Of a stretch of DNA of 42,518 nucleotides, positions 19,798-30,960 are shown one piece after another. Source of the stretch: Rhizopus sp. PT2906 (taxonomy: Eukaryota; Mucoromycota; Mucoromycetes; Mucorales; Rhizopodaceae). A program made the position numbers and the translations under genes. The DNA is taken from positions 1 through 42,518 of the forward strand of contig JAMYHX010000380.1 of the NCBI GenBank assembly GCA_025529335.1, given 5' to 3'. How positions within the stretch are numbered: position 1 is the stretch's first letter; each line of letters opens with the position of its first letter. The notes under the pieces are model-generated. The model was not told where the DNA came from, did not search any database, and was given only the letters and a program-made list of their open reading frames with translations.

Positions 19798-21630
19798 TTA
19801 TTCTCTAGAGATATCACGTCCCCAGAAAGTCTTTTTAGTCCAATCGGTAATGACCAACCATCGGTTACGTGCAGAAAAGATGTTGGAGAGATAAGCGGAA
19901 CGCCAAAAAGCGAATGTGGCAACACCACCTGAGGCCAAGTTACCAGGTCCCAAAGGAAGATCAGCAATAGCCTTATCTGATCCAATGTAACAGAGAGAAC
20001 CTTGATGGGTGTAGTGGAAAGGTTTGATATCTTGAGCCTTTTGTAACTTGCGTAATTTCTTGGCCTTTTCTTCTTCTGTCGTTGCTTCCTCAAGCTCGGC
20101 CTCATACTGCTCTGTGGCATGTAATTGAGCAAAGACACGGGCAAGATACTTTCCTTGTTGAGAGGCGACTTGAGCAGTAGGTGCGTATTTAGTGGCGGTA
20201 CAGTCACCGAGTGCATAAATATCCTTGGCGCCTGCCATTCGAAGCCAGTCGTCGACAACCAAACCACGACGAACGTTTTGAGCTTCGGGGTACTTGGCCA
20301 TTAGATCCCTGACCAGCGGACGAGAGGTATTACCGGTAGCCCAGACGAGAAGGCCGTAGGGAATTGTGTCCATATTACCATCAGGTCGTTGGACGACAAT
20401 TTCTTTTTCCTTGACTTCTTTGACCATTGTCTTGGTGTGAATTTCAATGTTTTGTTCCTTAAACGTTGATTCGGTATAATCAATCAATTGCTTTGAGAAG
20501 GCAGGAAGGACGTTTGGCATGGCTTCGACAAGCGTGATCTTGATCTTGCCAACAAGTTCTATCATGAAATTAGAATCCATGTGCTTGAAACGCACTCCTC
20601 TACTTCTTACCTGGGTACCAAGCTGTCAGATCATCTACCAAGAAATCATGTAATTCGGCAGCGTATTCAATACCGGTAGGACCACCACCAACGACAACCA
20701 TGTGCAGCAAACGTTCTATTTCCTCAGGAGATTGACCAGGGAAAGCAGCGGTTTCAATACAATCCATGAGCTTGCTACGGATCTTTTGAGCGTCCCAGAC
20801 TTCCTTCAGGAAGCAACCATACTCCTCGACACCCTTGATACCGAATGTTTGACTTTGAGCACCAACACCAATAACAAGGTAGTCATAGCCAATGGTGCTG
20901 ACAGAACTCTCACCCTTTATTTCGGAATTATCTATTTTCCTATTTTAGTAAACAGCCCTGCGTGTCCGTGTGAGGCAATGATGATGACAAGCTTACCAAC
21001 AATCGTAATTTCCTTCTTTTCTGCGTTGATGTCAGTACATTCAGCTTCATAGACCTTGACCTCGTTAGGCTTATGGCGAGTAATGAATCGAATAGGTTCG
21101 ACCAGAGAACGGAAGTCAAGTGTACCAACTGTACAGCTGGGCAAGAGAGGAGTAAATAAGAAGTAGTTACGTGGTGATACAACGATCACATTATAAAGGT
21201 CAGTGTCGATAGCTTTCAAGAAGGATGTAGATCCCCATCCACTGCCGAGAACAACGATAGTCTTTTTGCTGGGGTCATGGGGAACAGGGTTCATGGTAGG
21301 ATGAAGATGTACGTACATGCCTATACATCATCGTTCAACGTTTAAGTTTACAGCATATACACGTATATTCACTTACTATAGAATGTATAACCAACAAAGC
21401 CGACTGCACCCACCTTGGCTGTAGTTTTGAATGCCTTCCATTTAGAATACTTTGCTTTGGGTTGACTTGATGACACAGTAGAATTGAATCTTTGAAAGTT
21501 ATGTCGCACAATAGGTGCTTGTCGATAAGCCGCTTTTTTGAAAGATACAATTTAGCATGTGTAAGCGCGTGTCAATCCCCTTCAAGGTTCTCCATGTCTT
21601 ACCTCTGAATGCTCTTGTAGCAGATTGCAT
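19798..21630 (-). CDS. nde1: Type II (alternative, rotenone-insensitive) NADH:ubiquinone oxidoreductase, mitochondrial
   Basis: Single-subunit flavoenzyme oxidising NADH and reducing ubiquinone at the inner mitochondrial membrane without pumping protons. Five exons: 21630-21603, 21532-21377, 21320-20997, 20931-20611, 20558-19798, giving 529 residues. The first 45 residues are Arg/Ser/Gln-rich with few acids, a mitochondrial presequence. A short hydrophobic segment (VGAVGFVGYTFYSMYV, near residue 55) follows, typical of external NDE-type enzymes. FAD-binding GSGWGS lies at 87-92, NADH-binding GGGPTG at 251-256. The flavin-contacting YALGDCTA and C-terminal membrane-anchoring region are present. 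Instead of an EF-hand there is a highly charged helical insertion (ELEEATTEEEKAKKLRKLQK), so calcium control by an EF-hand is not expected. Inner versus outer membrane face cannot be settled from sequence alone. Confidence 0.93.
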
Positions 21631-22553
21631 CTTTTATATAAATGATAAAGTCTAGAATTCCAAAAGAAAAAGATATTTTATAAAAAATGTCAATTCTTTA
21701 AAATTAAAAAAAAAAAGAAGAGAAAAAAGAGGTAAAACACGGGAAAAAAATTTAACAAAAAAAGTTATCAGATAGAGAAAGTAACACATATGTCCTTTTA
21801 GGGACTTGCTTTTTTTCCGAGAAATGGATCTGCCAGCCTATAAGTTCAAACGTGACTATGTCTTATTTCTACATGTGAAATCAGACATTTACTTTACATT
21901 TATCCCTAAAAAGACCAAAGGAGTCAAAGATAATATCGTAGTCAGGTTGTTTAAAAAAGTTATGTTTAATAAGAAAGTGAATTAATCTGATAATTTAAGT
22001 ATGTTACAAACAATAGTTACATATTCTTCTTCTTGAGCCTTCATTTATACAGATTGGATATGTCTCGATAAAATAAGGCTTATCATCTAGCTTTGTGGTA
22101 GCATTTAATGCGCAAGTGTTTGACGCGTATAATTCAATTTTTATTAATCGAGTGTAGCTGCAACCATGATATTCAAAGCCACTCTATATAAATGGAAAGT
22201 GGGTACTCACAGTTTAGCACTATGAAGAAAATCAGGGTTGCCTTTTGTGAGTTCAGTAGGTCGTGCCATTTGGATTCTATTAGTCATGCCTTTACCAAAT
22301 GTGTCATTTTGTATACAGTCAGGCTGGCGGATATTGGTGATTACAAAAAAAGTAGTAGTAACGTTGCCGAAAAGACCACAAAGGATGTTGTAGCTACTCA
22401 ATCTTGGTATAGAAAGTTTTTCTAGCTCCCACTCAAGCCATCACGGTTGGTTCGTTTCTTTTCACGAAGAAGAAGAGATACAAAGAAATGTTATTTATTC
22501 TAACTTTATGTTGTCAATTTGACCAACAAAGAACTAAGATCATTCAAGCGTAA
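21631..22553. other. Upstream region of the NADH dehydrogenase and spacer
   Basis: Minus-strand promoter side of the NADH dehydrogenase gene, with A-rich tracts at 21700-21770. Further right, an open frame on the minus strand (22401-22207) includes a hydrophobic stretch and ends at a GTGAGT that looks like a splice donor. I recognise no family for it and leave it uncalled. Confidence 0.35.
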
Positions 22554-23560
22554 TTATGATAAAATCGTATTTGCACTATTTAGCCTATTTTCTAGTGCAT
22601 GTAAGAATCTATACATCGTTTCTGGGTCGTAAGCTTTTGAATTTAATCCATGTTTATAGCACCAATTGGGCCAAACCCTCCATCCATAATCATATGCTTT
22701 ATGTGTCTTTTTCTTTGTCGACTGCATCAAAAATGTATATCTTCAATTGTTAATCCTTCTGTCATCCTCTTTTGAAAGATAACATCCATGCGATTAAGGA
22801 AGATTGACGATTGAGTTTCATTTTTATTAGTGTCCTCAGTTATCGCATCCTCATGAGCAAGCTCCATCAATACTGGGCTAGTCACAACGGTACGATCAGC
22901 GCTGTTTGCTTGACTCTGTCTTCTTTTAGTTTTCTCAAAACTTTTTGGATTAATTTACATAGTTGGTTGAAGTAAAGTACCTTTTTTTGGCCACTTTTGG
23001 TGAAATGCGTCAATTGCTTGTGCATTGGGATCTGGAAGTTGACTCCGGTACACAGGTAGCTTCTTGTTCTATATCGCTGCAAACGCATCTTTTTTGAACT
23101 TGCTGAAGCCCTATTACTTTCTTAGATGGTTAAACCGTTTCCATGGCAACGCCCGCTCGTACAGAGGCATCTTCTTTCGGTTGAGACGATCTTCCATTGT
23201 ATTCTGAATCCCTGGAATGTGGTAACAGACCAATTTCACGTTGTGTTTGCCGTATGCTGCTTGAATTTGTATCGCCAATTCTTAAAGAATCTTTGATGAT
23301 GTTTCCTCCTGCCTTGTTCACATATTTCAATGCAGTTGTATTGTCCGAGTATACCTGTATGATCGAGTTCTTCTACTGTGGTAGATGAGCTTGTAGTGCA
23401 AACAAGATGGCTTTTGACTCGCGAGCATTTGTATTGTCTTCTTTTTCTTTAGCGGACCAGATCCCTGCTGTTTGGACTGAAGCTGAACTTAATAGGTAAC
23501 TTATGCGCATAAACCGCCATATGTGGCTGATGTAAATAAATAATGAAAAATACAAATAGA
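22554..23560 (-). mobile_element. Degenerate DIRS-like (tyrosine-recombinase) retroelement fragment
   Basis: Read on the minus strand, three blocks follow each other in the order RNase H, linker, recombinase. Block 1 (23560-23130): GIWSAKEKEDNTNARESKA, then YSDNTTALKYVNKAGG, then in another frame YHIPGIQNTMEDRLNRKK, the RNase H region. Block 2 (23090-22882): DPNAQAIDAFHQKWPKKG and LIQKVLRKLKEDRVKQ, a conserved block after RNase H. Block 3 (about 22790-22554): MQSTKKKTHKAYDYGWRVW, then NWC and YDPETMYRFLHALENR, resembling the N-terminal part of the element's tyrosine recombinase. In-frame stops (near 23370) and several frameshifts make it non-functional. Reverse transcriptase upstream and the recombinase catalytic part downstream are missing. 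No terminal repeats were found. Confidence 0.65.
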
Positions 23561-24281
23561 GTTTAGATAATATGAAAAGAGATAAAACACACGCGTCTTA
23601 CTGGGAGAGGGGGTTTTGATGTTGCTGTACCACTTCCACTTTTGCTTGCTATCATCGAAACAGTACAAATAAACTAGATGGCTAGTCCTACTATGATAGA
23701 TATTAACACATTAGTCATTCAGTGTAATACAAGAAAATGTTGTAAAGGTTAAAGAGATTCGAGCATTTGCTTCTTATTTGTTCTTGATTAGTATTATGGA
23801 ACTATAGTTTCAACTAAAGAAACAACAGTATTGGTCTTTTTGTTCTTGAGGACGTTTAGACAGGAGAAGCTCTTTCATAGCTTCAGCCATTGTTTTGCCT
23901 TTCAATCAATCAAAACAAAATCTCCGAATCATTAACGATAGTATCAGCTCTATGGGGAAAGTTGAAAACGGGGTTTTTACCAATCGACGTTTTTTACAGG
24001 TAAGCACCATGTCTCACGTTGAAGTGGAGGCAAATAAGGCTGGGTTAAGAAAGATACATAAACAGATGTGTCTGTTATTAGAATGAAGGCGATTAACCGC
24101 AAACTTCGTCAGTGATTTAGAAAAAGTTCTTTATATTCTGATAGTATGAATAATAGGCAGTGCTATATATAATTGACTGTGATATAGTTATATTTTATTA
24201 CTTTATACAATGTGAAAATGCTGCAACAGGGAAAAAAAAATGCATATAATATATAAATGAAGAAAAAAGAACTAAAAGAGC
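23561..24281. other. Spacer, possible further retroelement debris
   Basis: No recognisable gene. It lies between the retroelement fragment and the 3' end of the desaturase gene. It could include decayed reverse-transcriptase sequence, but no motif is readable. Confidence 0.35.
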
Positions 24282-25707
24282 TTAATCGCTCTTCTTGTAG
24301 AAATCAGCAATCTTGGAGTTATATTCCAAGGATACATCGTAGGTATGAGCTGTGGCATTATTAGCATCTGATTCTGACATAACTTGCATACCATTCTTGA
24401 GCACGCCACATCGTAGAGAAGTAAGCAAGTTACGGGCGCCATTGGAGTGGTTATAGATGCCACCATTAAAAGCAGTTGTCATGTCTTTACCAATAGCCGT
24501 TGAAAGATACTTGACACCACCAGGATGTTCTTTCATGAATTTACCAACGTCATATAAGACACCTTCGATCAAGATCCACTTCTTGTTTTCGTTCAGTACC
24601 AGTGATTGGAATTCATCCCAGGTGAATACGGGTAAATCCTTGAGTGGGGTGCCGTAGTTGAGTTTGGCCTTTTCAGCGCGCAGTTTCTTTTCTTGCATGA
24701 AGATACGGCCTTTGTTAACTTCATTGGAAGGGAATTCTTTGAGTTCATAAGCGAGACCGAACCAAGAGAGAACGATGATCAACCACTTAGTAGGATCATA
24801 TTGATCCCACTTGATGGCATTACGGTAATCTTGAGGGAATTGGTGATGGAAGTTGTGGTATCCTTCTCCAAGGGTGGCTATGGCCGTAATCCAGTGATCA
24901 CGAGGGCTGTTGTGATCATCAAATGTGGCCTCACCCAAGTAATGAGCTAAACTGTTGACACAGAAAGTAGCATGGTGAACAAAGCAGAGACGGAAGACTG
25001 CAGCATAAAAGAATCCACCCTAATGAATCATATTGATGAGTTTATAATTGTTAAAAGCGGTATTTGAAGCTTACTCTAAAATCGCCCCAGCCAAGACCAG
25101 CCACTAAAGTAGGAAAGATGAACCCCATTCCTAGGGCAAAATAAGGATAAAGCTTGTGTTGGAAGGCAACGACAGGATCAGCCTTGAGATCAGCAACATC
25201 AGCATAACCAATGCGGTTCTTGGGTCTTTGTACAAGCATCCAGCCGAAGTGAGAAAAGAAGAAGCCACGATGAGCGCTATAAGGGTCCTTGTCTGTATCG
25301 GTCCATCTGTGATGAGCACGGTGGCCACGAGACCACCAGTAGATAGAACCTTCAACAGCGCCAGCGCCAGCAAAACAAAAGAACCAACGAAGTAAGAGAG
25401 TACCACGATAAGCGCGATGTGCCCACATACGATGATAGCCAGCAGTAATGCCAAGTCCAGTAATAAAGTAATATATAATGGCCCAGATCAAGGTTTGTCT
25501 TTTCAATTCGGTACTAAAGACACCATAGAGAGCAATTAAGGGAGTAGAGAGCAGTAATATTGACTGTGGCCAATTGACAAACTTGTACCAATTCTTCGCA
25601 GTGACAGGTTGATCGAACAATGGGGGCATCTGTGTCTTTGGAAGAGGAGGCTTCATTGCCTCGGTTTTTGTGCAATCCATTGTAGTAAGGACCTCAGTGG
25701 CTGTCAT
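24282..25707 (-). CDS. ole1: Delta-9 fatty acid desaturase with C-terminal cytochrome b5 domain
   Basis: Stearoyl-CoA desaturase of the endoplasmic reticulum, introducing the delta-9 double bond in palmitoyl- and stearoyl-CoA. Two exons, 25707-25075 and 25019-24282, give 456 residues. All three histidine boxes that hold the di-iron centre are intact: HRMWAH (92-97), HRAHHR (129-134) and HNFHH (266-270). Hydrophobic membrane segments flank them (about 48-90 and 185-235). A fused cytochrome b5 domain starts near residue 340, with the haem motif HPGG at 376-379. The second haem His is probably the one in YNHSNGARNL (His402). This fusion is the yeast Ole1 architecture. A TATA box lies about 74 bp upstream, with inverted CCAAT motifs further out (near 25824 and 25850). 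Confidence 0.96.
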
Positions 25708-25780
25708 CTTTCCCTTTGAAAAGATAAGATAATACTAGAGAAAGAGGAAAGTCGAATGATTTTCGTTAACTCCTTAAAGC

Positions 25781-25787
25781 TTTTATA
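25781..25787 (-). promoter_or_regulatory. TATA box of the desaturase gene
   Basis: TATAAAA on the minus strand, 74 bp before the ATG at 25707. Plus-strand CCAAT motifs at about 25824 and 25850 sit at a usual distance for CCAAT-binding factor. Confidence 0.6.
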
Positions 25788-25859
25788 TCTGAACAAAAAA
25801 AAAATCTTTGTTGGGTGAGTGGGGCCAATGTTGGGGTGACACCATCCAATAGGAGCTTT

Positions 25860-27265
25860 CGGTGCCTCTCTCTTTATGTCCCTAATTTTACAAAGATAAC
25901 TGGATCGGGATTGAGTCTCCTTTTCTTTTTTTTTTAACTAAACGCTGAGCAAATGAGATAAAGCAGAAAACACCTTTATAAAGTTTGAGCAATGACTTGG
26001 TCTCTATGGTAACAAGTTGAAATACATTTCATGCCTAAATGAAAATGTATTTCCCTTTTTTCTTTATTGGGAGTAGAGGGGAATGGTTGATCAACAACTG
26101 TGCGCGTATGTCATTGATAGTGGTAAAGGCGACACAAAAGATGGGGGAATGACTTGTCCTTACTTTAGATATATGCGTAGCATATGATAATGCTGACAGT
26201 ATCTATGAAGGAGCGTGATCATGGGCTTTCCTGTTTTATAAGTGCATTTAGTCATCGTGTTGGTGTTTGAACGCCGTTTAATAGAAAGGTGTTATCTTAT
26301 CTAAAATGTCCTTTCTGTATCAAACATAAAGAGTTGTCTATTCTATAGCAAGCTTATTTACAACACAATCGCAGAACAAGCAGTGCAGTAATGAAGACAT
26401 GGAGGCTCTTTTAATATCAGGAAATAGCTGCCTATAGCGGATGAAGTCGATAATTGCGCTAATACTAATACTCGCTCTCTCGCTCATCATATCAAGCACA
26501 TGCTTTAATGTATAGAATACGTACAATTGATCGATATACGTAATGCTTATCTCTTTTAAAAACTTTATATATTTCCTTAAAAAGAAATAAAACTGCATAC
26601 ATAAGCTGTAGGGATTGTAGTTCCATTGTGCAACTTACAACAGCAACTCCCTTTTTCGGTAGTCAAACAATAGATGGCTTGATTCTCTTTTTTTTTTGCT
26701 GCTTGTTTGTTTTTAGTGTTTACGGATATGAACACTTTGAACCAATTGTTTAGCATTTATTACAGTCTTTGGGGTTGTGCTCATTCAAAAGTTGTAATGT
26801 TGTGGCTGCATAACGAACTGTAACCCCATAATCCCATAGCTACTGCTGTTGGCAGGGTTTTCGATATCGATTCCTTCAGGCATAGTATTGCTTGTTTCCT
26901 CTTTTTATTATGATCGACATAAGGTTGATATTAAGTATGCTCTTATTAAGACTAATTTAAATGCATGAATTAAAGGTACATGACAAAGAGAATACTTATA
27001 AGGTAAATGGATTCGCAAGGAATCATGTTGAGCCTGTTAAACTTGAACTTTGCTATTGAATCATATCATTTTCATCATATTATCATGCTTCTAAGCCAAA
27101 GTTTTCAATTAAAAGCTTGTGCAGTGCGCCTAAAATTACTTCGATTCAAGCTACGATTGGATGACGTGAAGTATTAAAGCTCCGGTAACCCCCTGGTGCT
27201 TAATGGTTGAAAAGAATTTTTTGGCTGCTTCTTTTTTTTTACTGTTACCAAAAAGACACCAAAAG
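25860..27265. other. Intergenic spacer between divergent desaturase and atp17
   Basis: About 1.4 kb shared by two divergent genes, so it must hold both promoters. No coding sequence recognised. A minus-strand open frame at 26598-26338 has no family resemblance. AT-rich, with short T-runs. Confidence 0.45.
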
Positions 27266-27682
27266 ATGAACGCCATTTTCCGTCGCGCCTACTCCACCAA
27301 GACCCTCATTCCTCCTAATGTAGCTGCTGCTACTAAGGTTTCTGGTGCTTCCAAGGATGCCTCCATCACTCGTTTGGTCAGCTTCTACAAGGTTAGAGCA
27401 TTTAATTTTAATTAAAAACATTGCCTAATGTCATGATAGACCTTACCTAAGGGTACTGTTGAAGCTCCTAAGCCCTCTGGTCCTTGGGGACGCTACAAGG
27501 CTCGTTACATTGACGGTGACAACGCTTCTATTACTCCTTTACTTCACCTTGTCTTTGGTGTTTTCGTTATTGGTTACACTATTGATTACCACTTCCACTT
27601 GAGTAAGACACTACACATACACATATACACACATATACTCATTCATTATATAGAGCACCACAAGAACGTTGAACACCATTAA
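27266..27682 (+). CDS. atp17: Mitochondrial F1Fo ATP synthase subunit f
   Basis: Small membrane subunit of the ATP synthase Fo sector. Three exons: 27266-27391, 27440-27602, 27654-27682, giving 105 residues. It begins with a short basic mitochondrial presequence (MNAIFRRAYSTK). It contains the family stretch LVSFYKTLPKGT and GRYKARYIDGDNAS, and one membrane segment near the C-terminus (LLHLVFGVFVIGYTIDYHFH), ending in the His/Lys-rich tail KHHKNVEHH. The introns are 48 and 51 nt. The last one splits a Lys codon, and its removal gives the His-rich end expected of the family. The upstream in-frame ATG at 27203 would bury the presequence, so 27266 is preferred. Confidence 0.9.
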
Positions 27683-27841
27683 ATGATTAGATACAGGAAA
27701 GTGCAGCCGTTTGGAATATAAATATACATCATCATCAGCAACAGAAATGTGATGGATTTGTTAATAAAGCAACTTTTTTTTTGCACACTATTTTATATTA
27801 CAAAGAGATGAAGACATAGGATTATATTACAAGGGGTTTCA

Positions 27842-29020
27842 TTAGCAACTATCACTGTCGTCAGATTCTATTGTGATGCTTTCATCTTCTGCCTCTGGAA
27901 ACATTGCAGCTCCGTATTCGCGACTTTCTGTCATGACCTTTTCTGCAGTTTCTGTCAAATTGGGAGGAATAGGAGGGGCATGAAAGATACTAGTGTAACC
28001 CCGTCTGGATTTGTTCAATAGGTCTTGTCGAATGAGCCGAAGACCTGCTTCAGGCATGAGTACTTGCTGAATGTATTCGATTGGCAGTTGAGGTTGTGTC
28101 AATTCCTTGGTGAGAATGCCGGACTGAAGGTATAGTTTGGATAGCACCTCGGTGATCACAGCAGATCCTCTAGGCCCATAATAACCAGGCACGCAGTTTT
28201 CAAGTCGGACGAGCACATTTACGGCGCTTCTTGCTTTACTTTGACCATATTCAGAGTATGCGTCCAAGGCGATATCCTTAAATTTACTTTTTACCTTGCC
28301 ATCTATCACATCGTCTAATTGAGATTTGAATCCCAGGATACGTTTCTCTATTCCCTTAAAATCTATTGATTCTGGATAGCCTCTTTCATTGCCTTGTTTC
28401 TTGACAACAAGTTCGATATGATGTAATTTGCAGAACTCATGCTTATCAGTTGTTGACACACGGCGTTGCTCTACAACCCAGTCAGCCGTTCCAAACGAGG
28501 ACTGTGCGTTTTCTCGTTTCAGTCGAGCGAGCTGCTCCTGCTCGTGTGCTCTATCCTTAGTTTCCTTTTGCTCTAGATACTTTCTCAGTGAATTCGTCAT
28601 TGGTTCGAGTATATCTCCACAATAAGGACAGGTTTCTTTGCCAATGTCATCGTTAGCTTCGTCTGTTGATCGAAATACAGTGTCAATCAATAGTTCGGCA
28701 CGAGCATTAGTGTCATGCCCAGAAGGTTCAAACAGGCGTCTCTTCTTGACTGGTTTTATAAATGCTGGCTTCTCTTGTTTTTCTTTTGGTTTTTGGAATT
28801 TACTTGCTTGAAAGTCGCCCCAGTCATCATCATTGGAATTTACTGTAAATGGCATCGGTGCTTTTCTTTTATATTGACTGACAGCGTTAGGGCCAGATTG
28901 CCGTCTACCAGCAAAAGGATTTGATTGTTGTTGTGTTCGATCTTGAAAAAGTTGGTCATTTGTTGATTTGGATTTGCTTTTTGATAGATTTAACACATTC
29001 GAACTCGATCGTTTAAACAT
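27842..29020 (-). CDS. Rtc4-like domain protein
   Basis: Intronless frame of 392 residues from the ATG at 29020. The in-frame extension to 29110 lacks family support. Residues 1-110 are basic, Ser/Gln-rich and contain nuclear-localisation-like clusters (KRKAPMP, KKRRLFEP). A CPYCGD pair near residue 135, then FCKLHHIEL and a YPESIDFKGIEKRI segment, match the pattern of the Rtc4-like domain (restriction of telomere capping protein 4 of yeast). The C-terminus is acidic, with a Ser/Asp cluster. Yeast Rtc4 has been linked genetically to telomere capping, but its biochemical role is unknown, so only a nuclear role can be suggested. The CxxC with nearby Cys/His could bind a metal. Confidence 0.75.
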   Translation of the reverse strand: MFKRSSSNVLNLSKSKSKSTNDQLFQDRTQQQSNPFAGRRQSGPNAVSQYKRKAPMPFTVNSNDDDWGDFQASKFQKPKEKQEKPAFIKPVKKRRLFEPSGHDTNARAELLIDTVFRSTDEANDDIGKETCPYCGDILEPMTNSLRKYLEQKETKDRAHEQEQLARLKRENAQSSFGTADWVVEQRRVSTTDKHEFCKLHHIELVVKKQGNERGYPESIDFKGIEKRILGFKSQLDDVIDGKVKSKFKDIALDAYSEYGQSKARSAVNVLVRLENCVPGYYGPRGSAVITEVLSKLYLQSGILTKELTQPQLPIEYIQQVLMPEAGLRLIRQDLLNKSRRGYTSIFHAPPIPPNLTETAEKVMTESREYGAAMFPEAEDESITIESDDSDSC

Positions 29021-29234
29021 GACAACAGCAATAGCAATAAAGCGGAAGAACAAAAAAAAACAGGCAGTTTGATATGGCAATAAATATTCGAACCCTGCTG
29101 TCAAGTACACACTGTTTTTGAACAGTAAAGCTGTTGTCCTGCCGAGAGCTTATGACTTATATTGGTGAGAATCTAAGTCTTTCTGAACGAATTTGTCTTT
29201 GGAAATTATGAATTATGAAAATGCACAAGAGACA
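29021..29234. other. Upstream region of the Rtc4-like gene
   Basis: Short AT-rich promoter region for the minus-strand gene, no other feature seen. Confidence 0.35.
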
Positions 29235-29863
29235 CAAGAGCTATATCAAACAAGCACTATGGTTCAAAACGCAAGGCACAAGATCTTTTTTCGGCTTTTG
29301 ATACCATCGATGAGCTTGCAAGTGTATATGGATGGCTTATGTCAATGTTTGGACATTCCAATGACATTGGAATGAGTAAACGAGCTTGCAAAGATGCTAA
29401 AACACTTCAGACACCTGGTGTGCCAATATCTGAGGAACATAACTGTTGAGAGCTTGCGTAACGATTGAAGACGAATGATGGCTATAATTTAATGGCATTT
29501 GATTGATTTTTGTAAACGCTACCTTGAGCAAGAGAACAAAAAGTCATCATTCTCCATTTCCATTAGTACGCCTCGTTCGAGTTCTCTTATCGTAAAGCTG
29601 TTTTTTTTTTCTTTGTTCATAAAAGAAAGTCATACCACCATGAATAGACGAATAGTTATCATTGAAAAAGGCATCTAAAGGTTGTTGCAAAACAGAAGAA
29701 GGCGCTTTCAGTTATGGAGGGTGAATGTGTTATAGATTTTGTTCCTGGCTGTCTCCGTTCTGTTGCCCATGGATGTCTATCCGATAACCAATACATAACA
29801 CAATTGACGTCAATCTCGTTCAGTACAAAGAAGCGCCTGAGGGTTATAAACCCAAGCATTTAG
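29235..29863 (+). pseudogene. Decayed coding region of unknown family
   Basis: Two separated stretches on the plus strand keep protein-like composition but are broken. The first (29240-29449) reads SAFDTIDELASVYGWLMSMF and ends LQTPGVPISEEHNC then a stop. The second (29684-29863) reads ECVIDFVPGCLRSVAHGCL and ends STKKRLRVINPSI then a stop. Both look like pieces of one protein whose middle is interrupted by stops and AT-rich sequence. I cannot name the family. It resembles the lineage-specific multi-copy proteins often found as relics in mucoralean genomes. Confidence 0.4.
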
Positions 29864-30529
29864 TACCAATAAAGTGTTACTTGTTGAAGTCAAACACGGT
29901 GCATCTGAAAAGAAAATTCCTTCAAATAAGCCAGTCTTCGACGTATCTACTGTCTCTTACAAGTCAGTTTCTGATACCACCAAGCTATCTGAGAGTAAGA
30001 TAGAGAGTGTGAAAATTGAAGAAGGTGAAATTATCAGTCCATATTCAGCTCGTCAAACAATGAACAAGCTTTTACAAAAGAAGATGACAAGCTCTCAAGT
30101 TTTGGGCGTAATGAAGTATACATCGACGAATCTGGCTCTCACTCGCTGAAAAAAGACGCTACTATCAATTCCAAGTGTGATGTAGCTACAATAATAAAGA
30201 ATAAATACAAATGGCGCTAATGAGTTTCTACATAACATCAAGACGAGAACTCGTTATTATTGTATGAATTAATCATGATCAACGAGAATTGAGTATGGCG
30301 TGCTATATAAGAATAACATGTTTTTGTGGTCGGTCTCTTTGCATTCTTCTTTCTTAAAGTATAGATTTAAAGTAATCTCATACGGTTAGGCATTTTCGAG
30401 TAAATACAATATCAAGCAAAGTAAGAAGCTACTGTAAACACTGGAGCAATACATGATGTTCACAGTTATGTAAGTATTTAGACGACCTTTATTACCTTTG
30501 TCCATACTGACTTTTTCTAACTTACATAC
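29864..30529. other. Spacer with one uncertain open frame
   Basis: A 91-codon plus-strand frame at 29874-30149 has hydrophilic, protein-like composition (SESKIESVKIEEGEI) and could be a downstream piece of the relic at 29235-29863. It has no good start and no recognised family. The remainder, to 30529, is AT-rich with no feature. Confidence 0.3.
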
Positions 30530-30960
30530 ATCAACCTGGTGAACGCCTACAAGAGCGGAGTGACAAAGAAAAGAACAAGATCATATGTGCCTTATATCTT
30601 CTCCATGCCATCTGTAACTATATCAGTAATTATTACAAAGAGAAGCAAGGCACAGATGAGACGTCGTTTCAATCGGTCAAGGTCCGGGAATACTAACTTC
30701 CATTTGCTGGTATTGCTTCTGGCTAAACTGAAATCCAGGAGCAATGTCTCTTTTATGGTCTTTGTCTCCGCACCGTGTTTATGATGCGCTTCTGCATCTT
30801 CAACAAGAAGCTGGAATTTATGGTGCTCCGGCAAGACACTTGAAAGCTCCTTCAGTAAGCGACGATCTCAAGTTAAAATGCCCTATAACTTTCTAGAGGA
30901 GCACTATGGGGCTATGGTAGCCAGCGCTCCCTCTAAGGAATAGTTAAAGTATAAAATGTC
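30530..30960 (+). pseudogene. Decayed mucoralean-type coding relic
   Basis: On the plus strand the frame reads RSDKEKNKIICALYLLHAIC and continues to TSFQSVKVREY before a stop (about 30530-30700). After a frameshift a related stretch continues as VFMMRFCIFNKKLEFMVLRQ (about 30770-30835) before further stops. The pieces look like one protein broken by indels. I associate this type of sequence with repeated hypothetical proteins of Mucorales, but I cannot name a function. Confidence 0.35.

Noticed and set aside
22207..22401. Minus-strand frame with a hydrophobic stretch and a GTGAGT at its end, perhaps an exon
   Set aside because: No start codon in good context, no partner exon and no family recognised.
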